Notes under the pieces: model-generated | What the model was told of the DNA's origin: nothing | The model's database searches: none | Seen by the model: only the letters and a program-made list of their open reading frames with translations | Shown: positions 1 through 9,145 of the stretch, piece by piece | How positions within the stretch are numbered: the stretch's first letter is position 1 | How the letters are laid out: every line of letters begins with the position of its first letter | Position numbers and translations under genes: made by a program | Assembly (NCBI GenBank): GCA_040079935.1 | Contig: JBEBJI010000001.1 | Span: forward strand, 62,001-126,000 | Direction of reading: 5' to 3' | DNA length: 64,000 nt | Source: Methylotenera_A sp040079935 | GTDB lineage: Bacteria > Pseudomonadota > Gammaproteobacteria > Burkholderiales > Methylophilaceae

Positions 1-1566
1 GCGAGTGTCTGAGTTGTTGCTGACAGCTTGACCATTGACGACAAAATTGTTGTCGTTTACGCGGTAATTGGTGGAATGTACACCAATTTTTGGTGTAATA
101 AATCCATAAGATTGCGTTAAAGGCACGCTTATGCTGGGGTAGAGCACTAGGCGGCTACCAGTGGCAGCAATGGGTGCATCTTTGTTGCGGTCGAAATAAG
201 CCCATTGACTGTATAAATCGGTATTGGCGTAACCCCACTCTTTATTAGCTGCTAGCGTGAGTTGTGGCAGGCGTTCATAGGGGAAATTGGTCTCATCCAA
301 AGTTTGATATTTTTGTACCAAGCCATTAAATCGCCACACATCGCCGTAGTAATCTACACGACCTTCTTGCGGCAAATTCACGCGGCTGGTACTGATAATA
401 CGCGTGGACATCTCAGAAAAATATTGGTCATCCGATACTTTTTCGATGTTATAACCAGCAGACCAACCGTTACCAAAGCCATGGTTGTGGCTAATGTTGG
501 CGTAGTAGCGCTGTCCGCCGTTGAGGGCATCATCATTTAAATACTCAAGACTATCAATACCAGAATAATTTTCACCTAAATATCTAAATTCGCCTTGCAA
601 TTGTGCACCACGTTTACTTAAATAACGCACACCAACTGTGGCATCCATGTCTGGTGCAATGTTGATGTAATAAGGGATTAAAGTTTCAAATCCGCTACGA
701 CTGGTGGTACCTACCGTGGGCGCGAGCAAGCCAGACTTGCGCTCATTGTTGAATGAAAAACTCATCCACGGCGTATATAAAAGCGGCACGCCTTTAAATT
801 CCACATAAGCATTTTTGGCGGTGCCCGATTGTGTGTAATCGTCTAGCTCAATTTCGCTGGCCTTAATATACCAATCATCCACGCCTGGCTCGCAAGTGGT
901 GTAGCGCGCGTCCTTCAAGCGTTTTTTATCTTGGCCTTCGAAAAAGACGGCTTTGGCATCACCGCGCGAAGAATCAAATTTAGGGTCAATAGATGCTTGT
1001 CCAATCGGTGTTGCAGGTTCGCGATAGTTATCTTGATACAGTCGCGGGTTATCGGTCAGGCTAGTTTGCGTATTGAGCAATTTAGATTGCGTATAGACGC
1101 TCGGGTCGTTGCGCGGCGTTGCACCTCTTTGTGTTGAGCTGTTTAATTGCTTATTCAGTGTGATTGAGGCATCGCGCATTTCACCTATGCTCTCACTCAA
1201 GCGCATTTTTAGCGCTGGGCCACGAATTTCGCTATCGCCCAAATCAATGCGCGCATTGCCATCTACTTTTAGCTCATCATTTTGTACGTCATACTCAATA
1301 TTATCGCCATAAATTTTTTGGTCGCCCTTGCTAATCACCGCATTGCCACTGGCGCGCATTTTACGGTCAAGATATAAATCCAGCTTATCGCCCTCAATTT
1401 CAATCGCGCCAGGTTGTGCTTCTGGAGGTGCTGTTGCTGGCACTTCGGCAAGCTCTAGCGTGAGCGTTTCTGCAGACGAAACTATGCCAAAGCTAAGCAG
1501 CAAAAGCGTAGCAAGGCTGGCAAAGCAACACTTTGCATGGTTAATATTTGAGCGAGTGAGGCGCAA
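1..1566 (-). CDS. lptD: LPS-assembly protein LptD (3' part beyond window)
   Basis: Outer-membrane beta-barrel that, with LptE, inserts lipopolysaccharide into the outer leaflet. The reverse-strand frame is open from the left edge to about 1566. It starts with a signal peptide (a hydrophobic LATLLLLSFGIVSSA stretch), then an OstA/LptA-like periplasmic domain (IEIEGDKLDLYLDRKMRASG, GNARIDLGDSEIRGPALKM), then the barrel (TPWMSFSFNNERKSGLLAP, FNGLVQKYQTLDETNFPYERLP). The stop lies outside the window, so about 520 of roughly 750 residues are visible. The start is uncertain: no ATG fits, and TTG at 1566-1564 is the best candidate after the upstream in-frame stop. It is divergent from amgK-murU, a linkage known in pseudomonads and betaproteobacteria. 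Confidence 0.93.
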   Translation of the reverse strand, partial: MRLTRSNINHAKCCFASLATLLLLSFGIVSSAETLTLELAEVPATAPPEAQPGAIEIEGDKLDLYLDRKMRASGNAVISKGDQKIYGDNIEYDVQNDELKVDGNARIDLGDSEIRGPALKMRLSESIGEMRDASITLNKQLNSSTQRGATPRNDPSVYTQSKLLNTQTSLTDNPRLYQDNYREPATPIGQASIDPKFDSSRGDAKAVFFEGQDKKRLKDARYTTCEPGVDDWYIKASEIELDDYTQSGTAKNAYVEFKGVPLLYTPWMSFSFNNERKSGLLAPTVGTTSRSGFETLIPYYINIAPDMDATVGVRYLSKRGAQLQGEFRYLGENYSGIDSLEYLNDDALNGGQRYYANISHNHGFGNGWSAGYNIEKVSDDQYFSEMSTRIISTSRVNLPQEGRVDYYGDVWRFNGLVQKYQTLDETNFPYERLPQLTLAANKEWGYANTDLYSQWAYFDRNKDAPIAATGSRLVLYPSISVPLTQSYGFITPKIGVHSTNYRVNDNNFVVNGQAVSNNSDTR

Positions 1567-1710
1567 TGAAAATTTTAATGTAGCTAAAAATGGTTAAAGA
1601 GATTTGTTTAAGTTTATGTATTTTACGCATGAATGATAAAATCGCATATATGCTTGTTTTAATCAATTTTAAATACGCTTTAAAACCAATATTATAAAGG
1701 CTTCTAGCGG

Positions 1711-2715
1711 GTGAAAATAGTGGATAGAAAAATACAATTAGAAAGCTGGCTAAAACATACTTTAAGTGGGCAAGAGTTTACGCTTAGCACTGCTTCGGCC
1801 GATGCGAGTTTTAGGCGCTATTTCCGCGTGCATTTAGACGACAAAACTTTAATTGCCATGGATGCGCCGCCGCCGCAAGAAGATTGTGCACCGTTTGTGA
1901 AAGTTGCCAAACTCATGCTGGATGCGGGTTTGAACGTACCAGAAGTCGTTGCGCAAGATTTAGCTGATGGCTTTTTGTTGTTAAGTGATTTGGGCGACGA
2001 TACTTATTTAAGCCAACTAAATGCAAGCAACGCGAAAAAAATGTATGGTGATGCCACCGATGCGCTGATTAAACTGCAACTCGCCAGCAAGCCCAATATT
2101 TTGCCAAATTATGACGATGCATTACTAACGCGCGAGCTGAATTTATTTCCCGATTGGTATATTGCAAAGCATTTAGGCATTGCCCTGCAAGCCAATCAGG
2201 ATGAGGCTCTCAGGGCATCATTTGAAACGCTCAATAAGAACATTTTAGCGCAAGGGCAAGTGTATGTGCATCGCGATTATCACTCGCGCAATCTTATGAT
2301 TAGGCAGGAAAATAATCCGGGAATCTTGGATTTTCAAGATGCGGTTTACGGCGCCATCACTTACGATTTGGTTTCGTTACTAAAAGACGCCTATATTCAA
2401 TGGGATGAAGAGCAGGTTATTGATTTCGCTGTGCGTTATTGGGAAAAAGCGCGTAAGTCAAAATTACCAGTCTCGCAAGATTTCAGCGAGTTTTACCGCG
2501 ATTTTGAATGGATGGGTGCGCAGCGACATATTAAAATTTTAGGTATTTTTGCGCGTCTAAGTATACGCGATGGCAAAGATGGCTACCTAAAAGATATGCC
2601 GCTGGTGATGCATTATTTACGCAAGGTCTGTGAACGCTATGTAGAGCTACGGCCGCTATTGCGCTTGCTGGATGTGTTAGAAGGCAAAGTGCCGCGCCCG
2701 AAGTACGTGGTATAA
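1711..2715 (+). CDS. amgK: N-acetylmuramate/N-acetylglucosamine anomeric kinase AmgK
   Basis: Aminoglycoside-phosphotransferase-fold sugar kinase that phosphorylates MurNAc/GlcNAc at C1 in the peptidoglycan recycling route that bypasses de novo UDP-MurNAc synthesis. Visible motifs are the catalytic loop HRDYHSRNLM (H187, D189, N194) and the metal-binding ILDFQDA (D207). Length is 334 aa, normal for the family. The start is GTG. murU follows immediately after the TAA, so the two are co-transcribed. Residues around 158-169 (ALQANQDEALRA) are encoded by a copy of the 37-bp palindrome described below. The function is assigned from the motif set plus the MurU neighbour. Confidence 0.9.
   Translation: MKIVDRKIQLESWLKHTLSGQEFTLSTASADASFRRYFRVHLDDKTLIAMDAPPPQEDCAPFVKVAKLMLDAGLNVPEVVAQDLADGFLLLSDLGDDTYLSQLNASNAKKMYGDATDALIKLQLASKPNILPNYDDALLTRELNLFPDWYIAKHLGIALQANQDEALRASFETLNKNILAQGQVYVHRDYHSRNLMIRQENNPGILDFQDAVYGAITYDLVSLLKDAYIQWDEEQVIDFAVRYWEKARKSKLPVSQDFSEFYRDFEWMGAQRHIKILGIFARLSIRDGKDGYLKDMPLVMHYLRKVCERYVELRPLLRLLDVLEGKVPRPKYVV
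2181..2217 (+). repeat. 37-bp palindromic element, copy inside amgK
   Basis: Matches about 31 of 37 positions of the element: a perfect left arm TGCCCTGCAAGCC and a right arm GGCTCTCAGGGCA. Only the middle of the loop and two arm bases differ. It is read by amgK in the A-L-Q-A-N frame. Confidence 0.8.
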
Positions 2716-3408
2716 ATGATGAAAGCGATGATTTTAGCGGCGGGGCGTGGTGAGCGCATGCGTCCTTTAACCGAACACACGCCCAAGCCCTTACTCAAAG
2801 TGGGCGGCAAGCCTCTCATCGTTTGGCATTTGGAACGATTGGCCAAAGCTGGCTTTAAAGAAATCGTCATCAATCACGCGCATTTGGGTGCACAAATCGA
2901 AAGCACTTTGGGGAACGGCGCGGCGTGGGGCGTGTCCATAGCATATTCACCTGAAAAAGTTGCGCTAGAAACTGCCGGCGGCATTGCAAATGCGATGGAT
3001 TTATTGGGCAATGCGCCATTTTTGGTAGTCAACGGCGATATTTATACTGAAATAGACTTTAAAAGCACTGCCCTGCAAGCTAATACCCATGCGGGTGCTG
3101 GACATGTGCTAAAAAGTGCTCATTTGGTGCTCATTGATAATCCGCCGCAACATCCAAACGGTGATTTTGCGATTGAAGCTGGAAACTTAGCGCACACGGG
3201 AAAACAGATGCTGACTTTCTCTGGCGTGGGCGTGTATCACCCAAGTTTATTTGCAGAAATTGTTAAAGGCGAGGCTGCAAAACTCGCGCCTTTATTGCGC
3301 AACGCCATTGACAATAAAGCCGCTACAGCCCAGTATTATCAAGGCGTTTGGCATGATATTGGCACGCCGGAACGCTTGCAACAATTAGATGAGAAACTTT
3401 CAAAATAA
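2716..3408 (+). CDS. murU: N-acetylmuramate-1-phosphate uridylyltransferase MurU
   Basis: Nucleotidyltransferase that converts MurNAc-1-phosphate and UTP to UDP-MurNAc, the step after AmgK. The N-terminal signature LAAGRGERMRPLTEHTPKPL (residues 7-26) and the metal-site NGD at 106-108 mark the sugar-phosphate nucleotidyltransferase family; later conserved blocks are AHLVLIDNP, FSGVGVYHP and WHDIGTPERL. Length is 230 aa. Compared with the Pseudomonas protein as I remember it, there are about 9 extra residues between TEIDF and AHLVL, exactly where a palindromic element lies. ATG directly follows the amgK stop. Confidence 0.92.
   Translation: MMKAMILAAGRGERMRPLTEHTPKPLLKVGGKPLIVWHLERLAKAGFKEIVINHAHLGAQIESTLGNGAAWGVSIAYSPEKVALETAGGIANAMDLLGNAPFLVVNGDIYTEIDFKSTALQANTHAGAGHVLKSAHLVLIDNPPQHPNGDFAIEAGNLAHTGKQMLTFSGVGVYHPSLFAEIVKGEAAKLAPLLRNAIDNKAATAQYYQGVWHDIGTPERLQQLDEKLSK
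3069..3105 (+). repeat. 37-bp palindromic element, copy inside murU
   Basis: The left arm TGCCCTGCAAGC and loop TAATACCCATGCGGGT closely match the intergenic copy at 60716; the right arm has decayed. It encodes ALQANTHAGAGH in the common frame and coincides with an apparent insertion in MurU. Confidence 0.7.
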
Positions 3409-3412
3409 AACC

Positions 3413-4732
3413 ATGCAAAATGTAAAAGAATTTCAACATCGTCGTAGCCAACTTTTAAAAAAGATGGGCGCGGGCATTGCCATTATCCCGACCGCGCCAG
3501 AAATGATTCGTAACCGCGACAGCCATTATCCATATCGTTTCGACAGCTATTTTTATTATTTAACGGGTTTTAAAGAGCCTGAATCTGTGCTGGTGTTAAT
3601 CGGCTCAAGTAATAAAAAGTCTTCGCCAAAAAGCATTTTATTTTGTCGCGATAAAGACATGGAGCGCGAGATTTGGGATGGTTTTCGCTTTGGGCCACAA
3701 GTCGCAAAAACAGAATTTGGTTTTGACGAAGCTTATAGCATTAGCCAATTAGATGACATGTTGCCCAAGTTAATGAGTAATCAGCCCAAGTTGTTTTATA
3801 GCTTGGGTGCTGATTGCGCTTGGGATGCGCGCGTGACAGGCTGGCTCAATAAAGTAAAAGAGCTAGCGCGCACTGGTGTTTCAGCGCCAGAATCCATTCA
3901 AGATGTACGCCAATTAATTGATGTGCAACGATTAATTAAATCGCCCTACGAGCAAGCAACCATGCGCCTTTCAGGGCAGATTGCTGCGGGTGCACATAAT
4001 AGAGCTATGCGCTTCGCTAAACCAAACATGAATGAATACGAAGTTGAGGCGGCATTTTTACACGAATTCTATCGTAGCGGCGCGCAATCACCTGCTTACA
4101 CCAGCATCGTGGCAGGTGGTGCGAATGCTTGCACGCTACATTACAACGCGAACAATTGTGTGTTGAATAATGGCGATTTATTGTTGATTGACGCGGGTTG
4201 CGAGTTGGATGGCTATGCCAGTGATATCACGCGTACTTTTCCGGTAAACGGAAAATTTAGCGGCGCGCAAAAGGATTTGTACGAATTGGTGTTAGCCGCT
4301 CAACTAGCGGCGATTGAAGTTGCCAAACCGAACAATCATTGGAACGCGCCGCACGAAGCTGCGCTGGAAGTGCTAGTGCAAGGCTTTATTGATTTTAAAT
4401 TGTGCAAAGGCACAAAAGAACAAGTGCTAGAAAATGGGGATTATCGCCAATTTTATATGCACCGCACTGGCCACTGGCTAGGCTTAGACGTGCATGATGC
4501 GGGCGAGTATAAAGATAAAGCAGGCAATTGGGCATTGCTCGAGGCAGGCAATGCGCTGACGGTGGAGCCGGGTTGTTATGTGCGGCCAGCCGACAATGTA
4601 CCGAAACATTTTTGGAATATCGGCATTCGTATTGAAGATGACGTACTGATTACCAAAACTGGCAATGAAGTGCTGACCAAAGATGCGGTGAAAAGCGTTG
4701 TGGATATAGAAAGTTTGATGCGTGACGACTGA
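3413..4732 (+). CDS. pepP: Xaa-Pro aminopeptidase PepP
   Basis: Cytosolic dinuclear-manganese aminopeptidase P (M24B) that removes N-terminal residues preceding proline. It has the N-terminal AMP_N domain (IAIIPTAPEMIRNRDSHYPYR) and the pita-bread catalytic domain. Metal ligands are D260 and D271 (DAGCELDGYASDITRTFPV), H354 (HRTGHWLGLDVHD), E385 (TVEPGCYV) and E408 (IRIEDDV). I chose ATG 3413 because numbering then agrees with the E. coli enzyme for the first three ligands; an in-frame ATG at 3389 would overlap murU. The downstream ubiH overlaps its end by 11 bp, so translation is probably coupled. The pepP-ubiH linkage is common in proteobacteria. Confidence 0.93.
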   Translation: MQNVKEFQHRRSQLLKKMGAGIAIIPTAPEMIRNRDSHYPYRFDSYFYYLTGFKEPESVLVLIGSSNKKSSPKSILFCRDKDMEREIWDGFRFGPQVAKTEFGFDEAYSISQLDDMLPKLMSNQPKLFYSLGADCAWDARVTGWLNKVKELARTGVSAPESIQDVRQLIDVQRLIKSPYEQATMRLSGQIAAGAHNRAMRFAKPNMNEYEVEAAFLHEFYRSGAQSPAYTSIVAGGANACTLHYNANNCVLNNGDLLLIDAGCELDGYASDITRTFPVNGKFSGAQKDLYELVLAAQLAAIEVAKPNNHWNAPHEAALEVLVQGFIDFKLCKGTKEQVLENGDYRQFYMHRTGHWLGLDVHDAGEYKDKAGNWALLEAGNALTVEPGCYVRPADNVPKHFWNIGIRIEDDVLITKTGNEVLTKDAVKSVVDIESLMRDD

Positions 4733-5876
4733 TTTATCACACCCAATTGTCATTGTCGGTGGCGGGCCAGTCGGCAGCGTGCTGGCGCTTGCTTTGCAAC
4801 AACAAAATATCCCTTTCACTATGCTAGAAGCGCGCGCCAAAGGCGCTTCGCACAATGATAAGCGTGCATTAGCACTTTCTTATGGCAGCAGATTGATCTT
4901 AGAAAAACTTGGTGTTTGGAACAATTTAGAGACAAAAGCGACAGCGATTAATGTCATTCATATTTCACAGCGCGGCGGGTTTGGTCGCACCAAATTAAGC
5001 GCGGCGGAGCATGATTTGCCAGCGCTTGGTTATGTGTTGTCATACGGCGCGCTGACGCAGGCTTTGGATGAGAAATTAGATATAAGCCAAGTGCAATATG
5101 AAGCAGAAGCGACACAAATCAAGCCTGGTGAGCCGTTTGCGCAAGTGACTTTTAACGATTCGCAAATCTTACAAAGTCGGTTGATTGTTGTTGCCGATGG
5201 CGGTCGCAGTTTGGGCGAAATAGAAGGTATTCAACGTGAAACCAAGGAATATGGACACGATGCGCTGGTGACAAAAGTGCACGCTGAATTACCGCATAAC
5301 AATATCGCCTATGAGCGTTTTACGCCACAAGGGCCAATGGCTTTATTACCTAACGGGGTGCGAGATTTTTCTTTAGTTTGGACCGGCCTGCAAGCCAATA
5401 TCCATACGGTCTCTGGCTTGGATGATTTAACGTTTTTAAAGCAATTACATGAAGCATTTGGCGATCGCGTCGGGAAATTTTTGAGCGTGGAAAAGCGCAT
5501 ATGCTTCCCGCTTAAACTAAGCCGCTTGCAGCCTGCAACTGCGGCGCATCTGGCAGTGATTGGCAACGCAGCGCAGACCATGCACCCAGTCGCCGGGCAA
5601 GGTTTTAACGTGGGTTTGCGCGATGCTATCACATTGGCAGATTTAATTATTGACTCACCGCAAACTGCGCTGGGGGGCTCGTCAATGCTGACGGCTTATG
5701 GCAAACAGCGTAGCCGTGATACGCGCGGAGGTTTATTGTTTACAGATTTACTAGTGAATGTTTTTTCAAATGATTTAATTGGTGTGGGAAGTTTACGCGG
5801 CGCGGGGCTTGGTGTATTAGATTTTTTTAAACCCGCTAAAAATTTGTTAGTTGGCAAAATGAGTTTTGGTAAATGA
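4722..5876 (+). CDS. ubiH: FAD-dependent ubiquinone hydroxylase UbiH
   Basis: Aromatic-ring monooxygenase of ubiquinone biosynthesis (UbiH/UbiF/COQ6 family). It has an N-terminal FAD dinucleotide fold (IVIVGGGPVGSVLALAL), the mid DG motif (VVADGGRS) and the C-terminal FAD-ribityl motif GNAAQTMHPVAGQGFNVGLR. Length is 384 aa. GTG start inside the 3' end of pepP; its own stop overlaps the next gene (ATGA). It carries a palindrome-derived segment (GLQANIHTVSGL) near residue 223 without an obvious length change relative to E. coli UbiH. The substrate position among family members is inferred from context. Confidence 0.88.
   Translation: MTTDLSHPIVIVGGGPVGSVLALALQQQNIPFTMLEARAKGASHNDKRALALSYGSRLILEKLGVWNNLETKATAINVIHISQRGGFGRTKLSAAEHDLPALGYVLSYGALTQALDEKLDISQVQYEAEATQIKPGEPFAQVTFNDSQILQSRLIVVADGGRSLGEIEGIQRETKEYGHDALVTKVHAELPHNNIAYERFTPQGPMALLPNGVRDFSLVWTGLQANIHTVSGLDDLTFLKQLHEAFGDRVGKFLSVEKRICFPLKLSRLQPATAAHLAVIGNAAQTMHPVAGQGFNVGLRDAITLADLIIDSPQTALGGSSMLTAYGKQRSRDTRGGLLFTDLLVNVFSNDLIGVGSLRGAGLGVLDFFKPAKNLLVGKMSFGK
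5384..5420 (+). repeat. 37-bp palindromic element, copy inside ubiH
   Basis: Nineteen consecutive bases equal the element (CCTGCAAGCCAATATCCAT), covering most of the left arm and the loop. The right arm is largely decayed. It uses the common A-L-Q-A-N frame (here G-L-Q-A-N-I-H). Confidence 0.75.
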
Positions 5877-7063
5877 CGCACCACTTTTTTCAAGATGTAG
5901 ATCGAAGTATTGAAACCGATGTACTTGTCGTCGGCGCTGGGCTTGTGGGTTTAAGCGCGGCGATTGCGTTTGCAAAGCAGGGTAAAAGGGTAGTGTTGGT
6001 GGACGCTAAATCTGCGATGAAGCAAAAAACGCAAGCTTGGGATGCGCGTATTTATGCGCTCTCGCCAGAGTCTGAAACATGGCTGAAAAGCTTGGGCATA
6101 TGGCAGTATGTAGACCCAGAACGGGTGTGCCCAATAGAGGCGATGCATGTATGGCATAGGGAAGAAGAGCTTGTTTTAAGCAGCAGTGATGCATGTTTGC
6201 CAAAATTAGGCGTGATAATCGAAAATCAAAACCTGATGTTCGCGCTTTGGCAAAAAATAAAGGCATTAGATGTAACTATAGTCACAGAGGTGAATTGCGT
6301 AAAGCTTGAAAATACTCTGCAAGCGGTGACTTTGAGTTTGGATAATAATCAGCAAATTAGTACAAAATTATTACTAGCGGCAGATGGTGCTCACTCTTGG
6401 GTCAGGCAACAAGCCAATATTGGCATCCAACATAAAGATTTTCTGCAAACTGCAATTGTGGCTAACTTTAGCACAGAAAAATCGCACAGAAATGTAGCTA
6501 GACAATGGTTCGCGCCACATGAAACGCTTGCGCTGTTGCCGTTAGTCGGACAAAACGTATCGCTGGTCTGGTCAGTGTCAGCCGAAAAGGCAAGTGAACT
6601 GTTAAAATTATCAAGTCAAGATTTAGCCGTGCAAGTGCAAATGCAATCACAGGATATGTTAGGAGGTTTGAAGCCAATTGGCAAAACGTTATCATTTGCA
6701 TTGCATAGCCAAATCGCCATGCAGTTTATAGCCGCGCGGCTTGCGCTAGTGGGCGATGCTGCACACCAAATTCACCCTATGGCTGGGCAAGGCGTAAATT
6801 TAGGTTTTAGGGATGTAATGGAATTGACATCACTAGCGACTAAGATACACCCAATGCAAGACTTAGGTGATGCGGCATTTTTACGACAATATGCGCGCGC
6901 TAGGAGGGCTGATACGCTAGCAATGAACAGACTCACATCTGCTTTAGATGCTTTGTTTGCAAGCGATAGTAAGATGCTTAAACAATTAACAAGCTGGGGA
7001 TTAAGGCAACTTAATCGTAAGTCTAGCGTCAAAAAATTATTAATACAACAAGCGGCTGCGTAA
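5873..7063 (+). CDS. second UbiH/UbiF/VisC-family FAD monooxygenase
   Basis: Paralogue of the upstream ubiH and the second ring hydroxylase of the operon, likely a UbiF- or UbiI-type enzyme. Motifs are GAGLVGLSAAIAF at the N-terminal FAD fold, LLAADGAHSWVRQ in the middle and VGDAAHQIHPMAGQGVNLGF at the C-terminal FAD site. Length is 396 aa. The start overlaps the ubiH stop by 4 bp. Which carbon it hydroxylates cannot be told from sequence. Several betaproteobacteria use two or three such enzymes, so a broad-specificity assignment is also possible. Confidence 0.85.
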   Translation: MTHHFFQDVDRSIETDVLVVGAGLVGLSAAIAFAKQGKRVVLVDAKSAMKQKTQAWDARIYALSPESETWLKSLGIWQYVDPERVCPIEAMHVWHREEELVLSSSDACLPKLGVIIENQNLMFALWQKIKALDVTIVTEVNCVKLENTLQAVTLSLDNNQQISTKLLLAADGAHSWVRQQANIGIQHKDFLQTAIVANFSTEKSHRNVARQWFAPHETLALLPLVGQNVSLVWSVSAEKASELLKLSSQDLAVQVQMQSQDMLGGLKPIGKTLSFALHSQIAMQFIAARLALVGDAAHQIHPMAGQGVNLGFRDVMELTSLATKIHPMQDLGDAAFLRQYARARRADTLAMNRLTSALDALFASDSKMLKQLTSWGLRQLNRKSSVKKLLIQQAAA

Positions 7064-7084
7064 GTTGCTGAATAGAAAGTTAAA

Positions 7085-7810
7085 ATGAGCACAATTTTAA
7101 AAAAATTAGCACTAATTTCCTTATTGGCGATGAGTCAATTTGCGCTGGCAGATGAAGCCAGCCTTAAAAAAGCCATTGAAGCGGCTTACCCGAAATTTAA
7201 AGTGGAAAGTGTCGTAAAAACGCCATATGCAGGCTTGTACGAGGTTTTTATGGGCGGCCAAATTGTGTACACCGATGAAAAGCTGACTTTTTTAATCGCT
7301 GAAGGACGCTTAGTTGACCCAAAAACTAAAAAAGATGTGACGGGTGAGCGCATGGAAGAGCTTACTAAAGTTGATTTTAATAGCCTGCCTTTGGATCAAG
7401 CAATTAAAGTAGTTAAAGGCAACGGTAGCCGTAAGCTGGTTGTATTTTCGGATGTGGATTGCCCATTTTGTAAGAAATTAGAGCAAAATGAATTGTCGAA
7501 CATCGATAATGTGACGGTCTATACATTTTTGTATCCAATTGAGCAATTGCATCCTGACGCGGCAAATAAATCGAAATCGATATGGTGCGCGAGTAATCGT
7601 GTAAAAGCTTGGAATGACTGGATATTTAATAACAAATTACCTGCATCAGCTACAAATTGCGAGGTGCCGTTAGAGCGGGTGGGGGAGCTGGCTCGCAAAA
7701 TGGGCGTAACCAGCACACCAACGCTAATTTTCTCAGATGGTAGACGTATGCTAGGTGCGCAACCGTATAAAGAGATTGAAAAGTATTTGCTAGCGGCTAC
7801 AAGAAAATAA
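7085..7810 (+). CDS. dsbC: periplasmic disulfide isomerase DsbC
   Basis: Thiol:disulfide interchange protein that reshuffles wrong disulfides in the periplasm. It has a signal peptide (KLALISLLAMSQFALA), an N-terminal dimerisation domain (about 25-80) and a thioredoxin-like domain with active site C126-P-F-C129 (DVDCPFCKK). A second cysteine pair, C168 and C192, fits the structural disulfide of DsbC. The cis-proline loop is in VTSTPTLIF. Length is 241 aa. It sits 21 bp after the ubiquinone gene and is followed by a strong terminator. Confidence 0.93.
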   Translation: MSTILKKLALISLLAMSQFALADEASLKKAIEAAYPKFKVESVVKTPYAGLYEVFMGGQIVYTDEKLTFLIAEGRLVDPKTKKDVTGERMEELTKVDFNSLPLDQAIKVVKGNGSRKLVVFSDVDCPFCKKLEQNELSNIDNVTVYTFLYPIEQLHPDAANKSKSIWCASNRVKAWNDWIFNNKLPASATNCEVPLERVGELARKMGVTSTPTLIFSDGRRMLGAQPYKEIEKYLLAATRK

Positions 7811-7825
7811 ACTCACGATAAAAAA

Positions 7826-7858
7826 GGGTGAAACTCCAATGGAATTTCACCCTTTTTT
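7826..7858. terminator. intrinsic terminator between dsbC and pilC
   Basis: Hairpin GGGTGAAACTCC / GGAATTTCACCC followed by TTTTTT, with an A-run on the other side. It can end both dsbC (+) and pilC (-), whose 3' ends converge here. Confidence 0.85.
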
Positions 7859-7872
7859 GCGAGTAATTGAGA

Positions 7873-9087
7873 CTATCCTACTGCCGCACCCATTTTGAAG
7901 ATTGGCATGTACATGGCAATCACCAAGCCGCCAATGAGTGTACCCAGCACAACCATAATTACAGGCTCCATCAGGCTAGACATTGCATCTACAGCATCAT
8001 CTACTTCGCCTTCATAAAAGTCGGCAACTTTACTTAACATAGAGTCCAAGGCGCCAGACTCCTCACCAATTGCAGTCATTTGCAACACCATGTTCGGAAA
8101 TACTTGAGCATTTTGCATGGCGACCGTGAGGCTGGTACCTGTGCTAATTTCGCTTTGAATGCGTTTGGTGGCATCGTAGTAGACGCGATTACCAGAGGCG
8201 CCAGCCACAGAGTCCAACGCTTCCACCAAGGGCACACCAGCGGAAAACATGGTGGATAGTGTACGAGAAAATCGTGCAATGGTGGCTTTCTTTATGATTT
8301 CACCAATGATAGGCAACTTAAGCATCAGTCTATCCATTGTTCCTTGTAGTTTTTCTGAGCGCTTCCATGTGTAGAAGAAAAACCATAAGCCACCACCAAT
8401 GGAGCCGAAAATTGCCCACCAATAAGACACAAAAAAATCTGAAATTGCCATAACAAATAGAGTTGGACCAGGCAAGTCAGCACCAAATCCTTCGAATAAG
8501 GTTTTAAATGCTGGGATAACAAAAATCATAATGATGGCAGTAATGACAAAAGCTACAACAAGTATGGAGATTGGGTAAACCAAGGCTGACTTAATTTTGC
8601 CTTTGATGGCCATAATTTTTTCTTTATAGGTGGCTAAACGATCCAGTAGCGTATCTAAAATACCCGCTTGCTCGCCTGCTCCTACAAGATTGCAGAACAA
8701 ATTATCAAAATACAGTGGATATTTGCGAAATGAGGCGCTTAAGCTACTGCCAGTCTCTACATCGGCTTTAATGTCCCCAAGTAATTTTGCAACGGCAGGA
8801 TTGCTATGACCTTTGCCAACAATATCAAAAGCTTGCAGTAGTGGCACGCCAGCTTTCATCATGGTGGCGAGTTGGCGGGTGAATAGCGTAATATCTTTAT
8901 CAGTAATTTTGCCTTTACTGGCAAATGCGCTCTGTTTTTTAACTTTAGTAACAGTAATGCCTTGGCGCCTGAGCGTTGCACTGACGAAGGAGTCGCCCGC
9001 AGCGCGCATTTCACCCTTGATGACTTTGCCTTTTTTATCTTTACCTTCCCAAAGGTAAGTAATTTGTTTAGTTGTTGTCGCTGCCAT
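7873..9087 (-). CDS. pilC: type IV pilus inner-membrane platform protein PilC
   Basis: Polytopic platform of the type IV pilus motor, contacted by the PilB and PilT ATPases. It has two T2SSF domains (about 70-195 and 270-395), the first starting FTRQLATMMKAGVPLLQAF and the second FSRTLSTMFSAGVPLVEAL. Transmembrane segments lie near 170-200, 215-240 and 375-400. Length is 404 aa, normal for PilC. It lies 58 bp downstream of pilB on the same strand; no pilD follows, unlike pseudomonads. Confidence 0.95.
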   Translation of the reverse strand: MAATTTKQITYLWEGKDKKGKVIKGEMRAAGDSFVSATLRRQGITVTKVKKQSAFASKGKITDKDITLFTRQLATMMKAGVPLLQAFDIVGKGHSNPAVAKLLGDIKADVETGSSLSASFRKYPLYFDNLFCNLVGAGEQAGILDTLLDRLATYKEKIMAIKGKIKSALVYPISILVVAFVITAIIMIFVIPAFKTLFEGFGADLPGPTLFVMAISDFFVSYWWAIFGSIGGGLWFFFYTWKRSEKLQGTMDRLMLKLPIIGEIIKKATIARFSRTLSTMFSAGVPLVEALDSVAGASGNRVYYDATKRIQSEISTGTSLTVAMQNAQVFPNMVLQMTAIGEESGALDSMLSKVADFYEGEVDDAVDAMSSLMEPVIMVVLGTLIGGLVIAMYMPIFKMGAAVG

Positions 9088-9145
9088 ATTGCATCCTTAG
9101 TTAAATATGCAAATTCGTTTTAAATTTTATTATTTATAGAGTGTT

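Noticed and set aside
262..1597. Several plus-strand open frames
   Set aside because: They are antisense shadows of lptD, whose reverse frame gives continuous, recognisable LptD motifs.
6413..6440. CAAGCCAATAT match inside the second ubiquinone monooxygenase gene
   Set aside because: Only 11 bases match, no arm on the other side, and the residues (RQQANIGI) fit the family without the element.
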